This document shows positions 5,706-5,805 of a DNA stretch of 5,805 nt, piece after piece; the first letter of the stretch is position 1; every line of letters starts with the position of its first letter. Made by a program: the position numbers and the translations under genes. This DNA is from Prochlorothrix sp035286285 (GTDB lineage: Bacteria; Cyanobacteriota; Cyanobacteriia; Prochlorotrichales; Prochlorotrichaceae), in assembly GCA_035286285.1 (NCBI GenBank), contig JAYKJG010000013.1:1-5805 (forward strand), in the 5' to 3' direction. The notes beneath the pieces were generated by a model. That model searched no databases. It was not told the origin of the DNA and saw only the letters and a list, made by a program, of their open reading frames with translations.

Positions 5706-5779
5706 GGTAGGGGCAATCCCCCCGTGGTTGCCCCTGTATTTGGCTGGTCGAGGGTCGGCACAGGGGCACGACCCCTACC
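5706..5779. repeat. Composite inverted repeat of two GTAGGGG-headed hairpins
   Basis: The outer 8-bp ends GGTAGGGG (5706-5713) and CCCCTACC (5772-5779) are perfect inverted repeats. Nested inside are GGGGCAA/TTGCCCC (5710-5716 with 5728-5734, loop 11) and GGGTCG/CGACCC (5752-5757 with 5769-5774, loop 11). The two hairpins point head-out in opposite directions. The loop CCCCCCGTGG of the first also occurs at 1791-1800. At 74 bases with inverted ends it resembles a small dispersed intergenic repeat; no target-site duplication is evident. Confidence 0.65.
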
Positions 5780-5805
5780 CGTTTATTCTGTTTCAGGCTC
5801 AACGG

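Larger units (their letters stand above)
5621..5805. other. Non-coding region downstream of the topoisomerase gene
   Basis: After the stop at 5620 come a weak hairpin (5631-5653), an AT-rich stretch (about 5670-5705) and a pair of GTAGGGG-headed hairpins bounded by inverted ends GGTAGGGG (5706-5713) and CCCCTACC (5772-5779). I see no gene start up to the right edge. Confidence 0.6.

Noticed and set aside
5706..5779. Insertion sequence or transposon remnant
   Set aside because: Inverted ends exist, but there is no transposase fragment or visible target duplication, and the element is only 74 bases. I kept it as a hairpin repeat.

Overview
The window reads as chromosomal DNA from a cyanobacterium. 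The octamer GCGATCGC (HIP1, the typical over-represented cyanobacterial palindrome) occurs in full at least seven times: 1735, 4029, 4392, 4518, 4649, 4797 and 5544. The gene content fits as well: a CPP1-like (DUF3353) J-like membrane protein, a response regulator of a cyanobacterial style, and a GyrA-type topoisomerase subunit that resembles the second cyanobacterial GyrA paralog. I cannot name the genus from sequence alone.

Layout from left to right. (1) Positions 1-623, minus strand: an OmpR-type response regulator whose last codons lie beyond the left edge. (2) 624-1048: a divergent intergenic region with only weak promoter-like and repeat signals. (3) 1049-1684, plus strand: the CPP1-like membrane protein. 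(4) 1685-2379: a gene-free stretch of about 700 bases between convergent genes. It holds hairpins and a tandem array of a 38-bp unit, seven full copies and one truncated. (5) 2380-2778, minus strand: a stand-alone receiver protein with an enlarged loop after the phosphorylated aspartate. (6) 2779-3112: a divergent intergenic region with a promoter candidate for the receiver gene and a perfect hairpin upstream of the topoisomerase gene. (7) 3113-5620, plus strand: a full-length GyrA/ParC-type subunit. It has an intact catalytic Arg-Tyr pair, Gln at the position of E. coli Ser83, and no recognisable GyrA box. (8) 5621-5805: non-coding, with further hairpin repeats.

The genes look like ordinary housekeeping and signalling genes. 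I see no operon and no defence or mobile system. The most notable feature is a family of small hairpins at four loci that share the head GTAGGGG. Their stems differ in sequence but are complementary in each case. One member has expanded into the 38-bp array behind the receiver gene. The sequence differences among the array copies keep base pairing (as G-U) only in RNA read from the minus strand, which is the direction of read-through from that gene.
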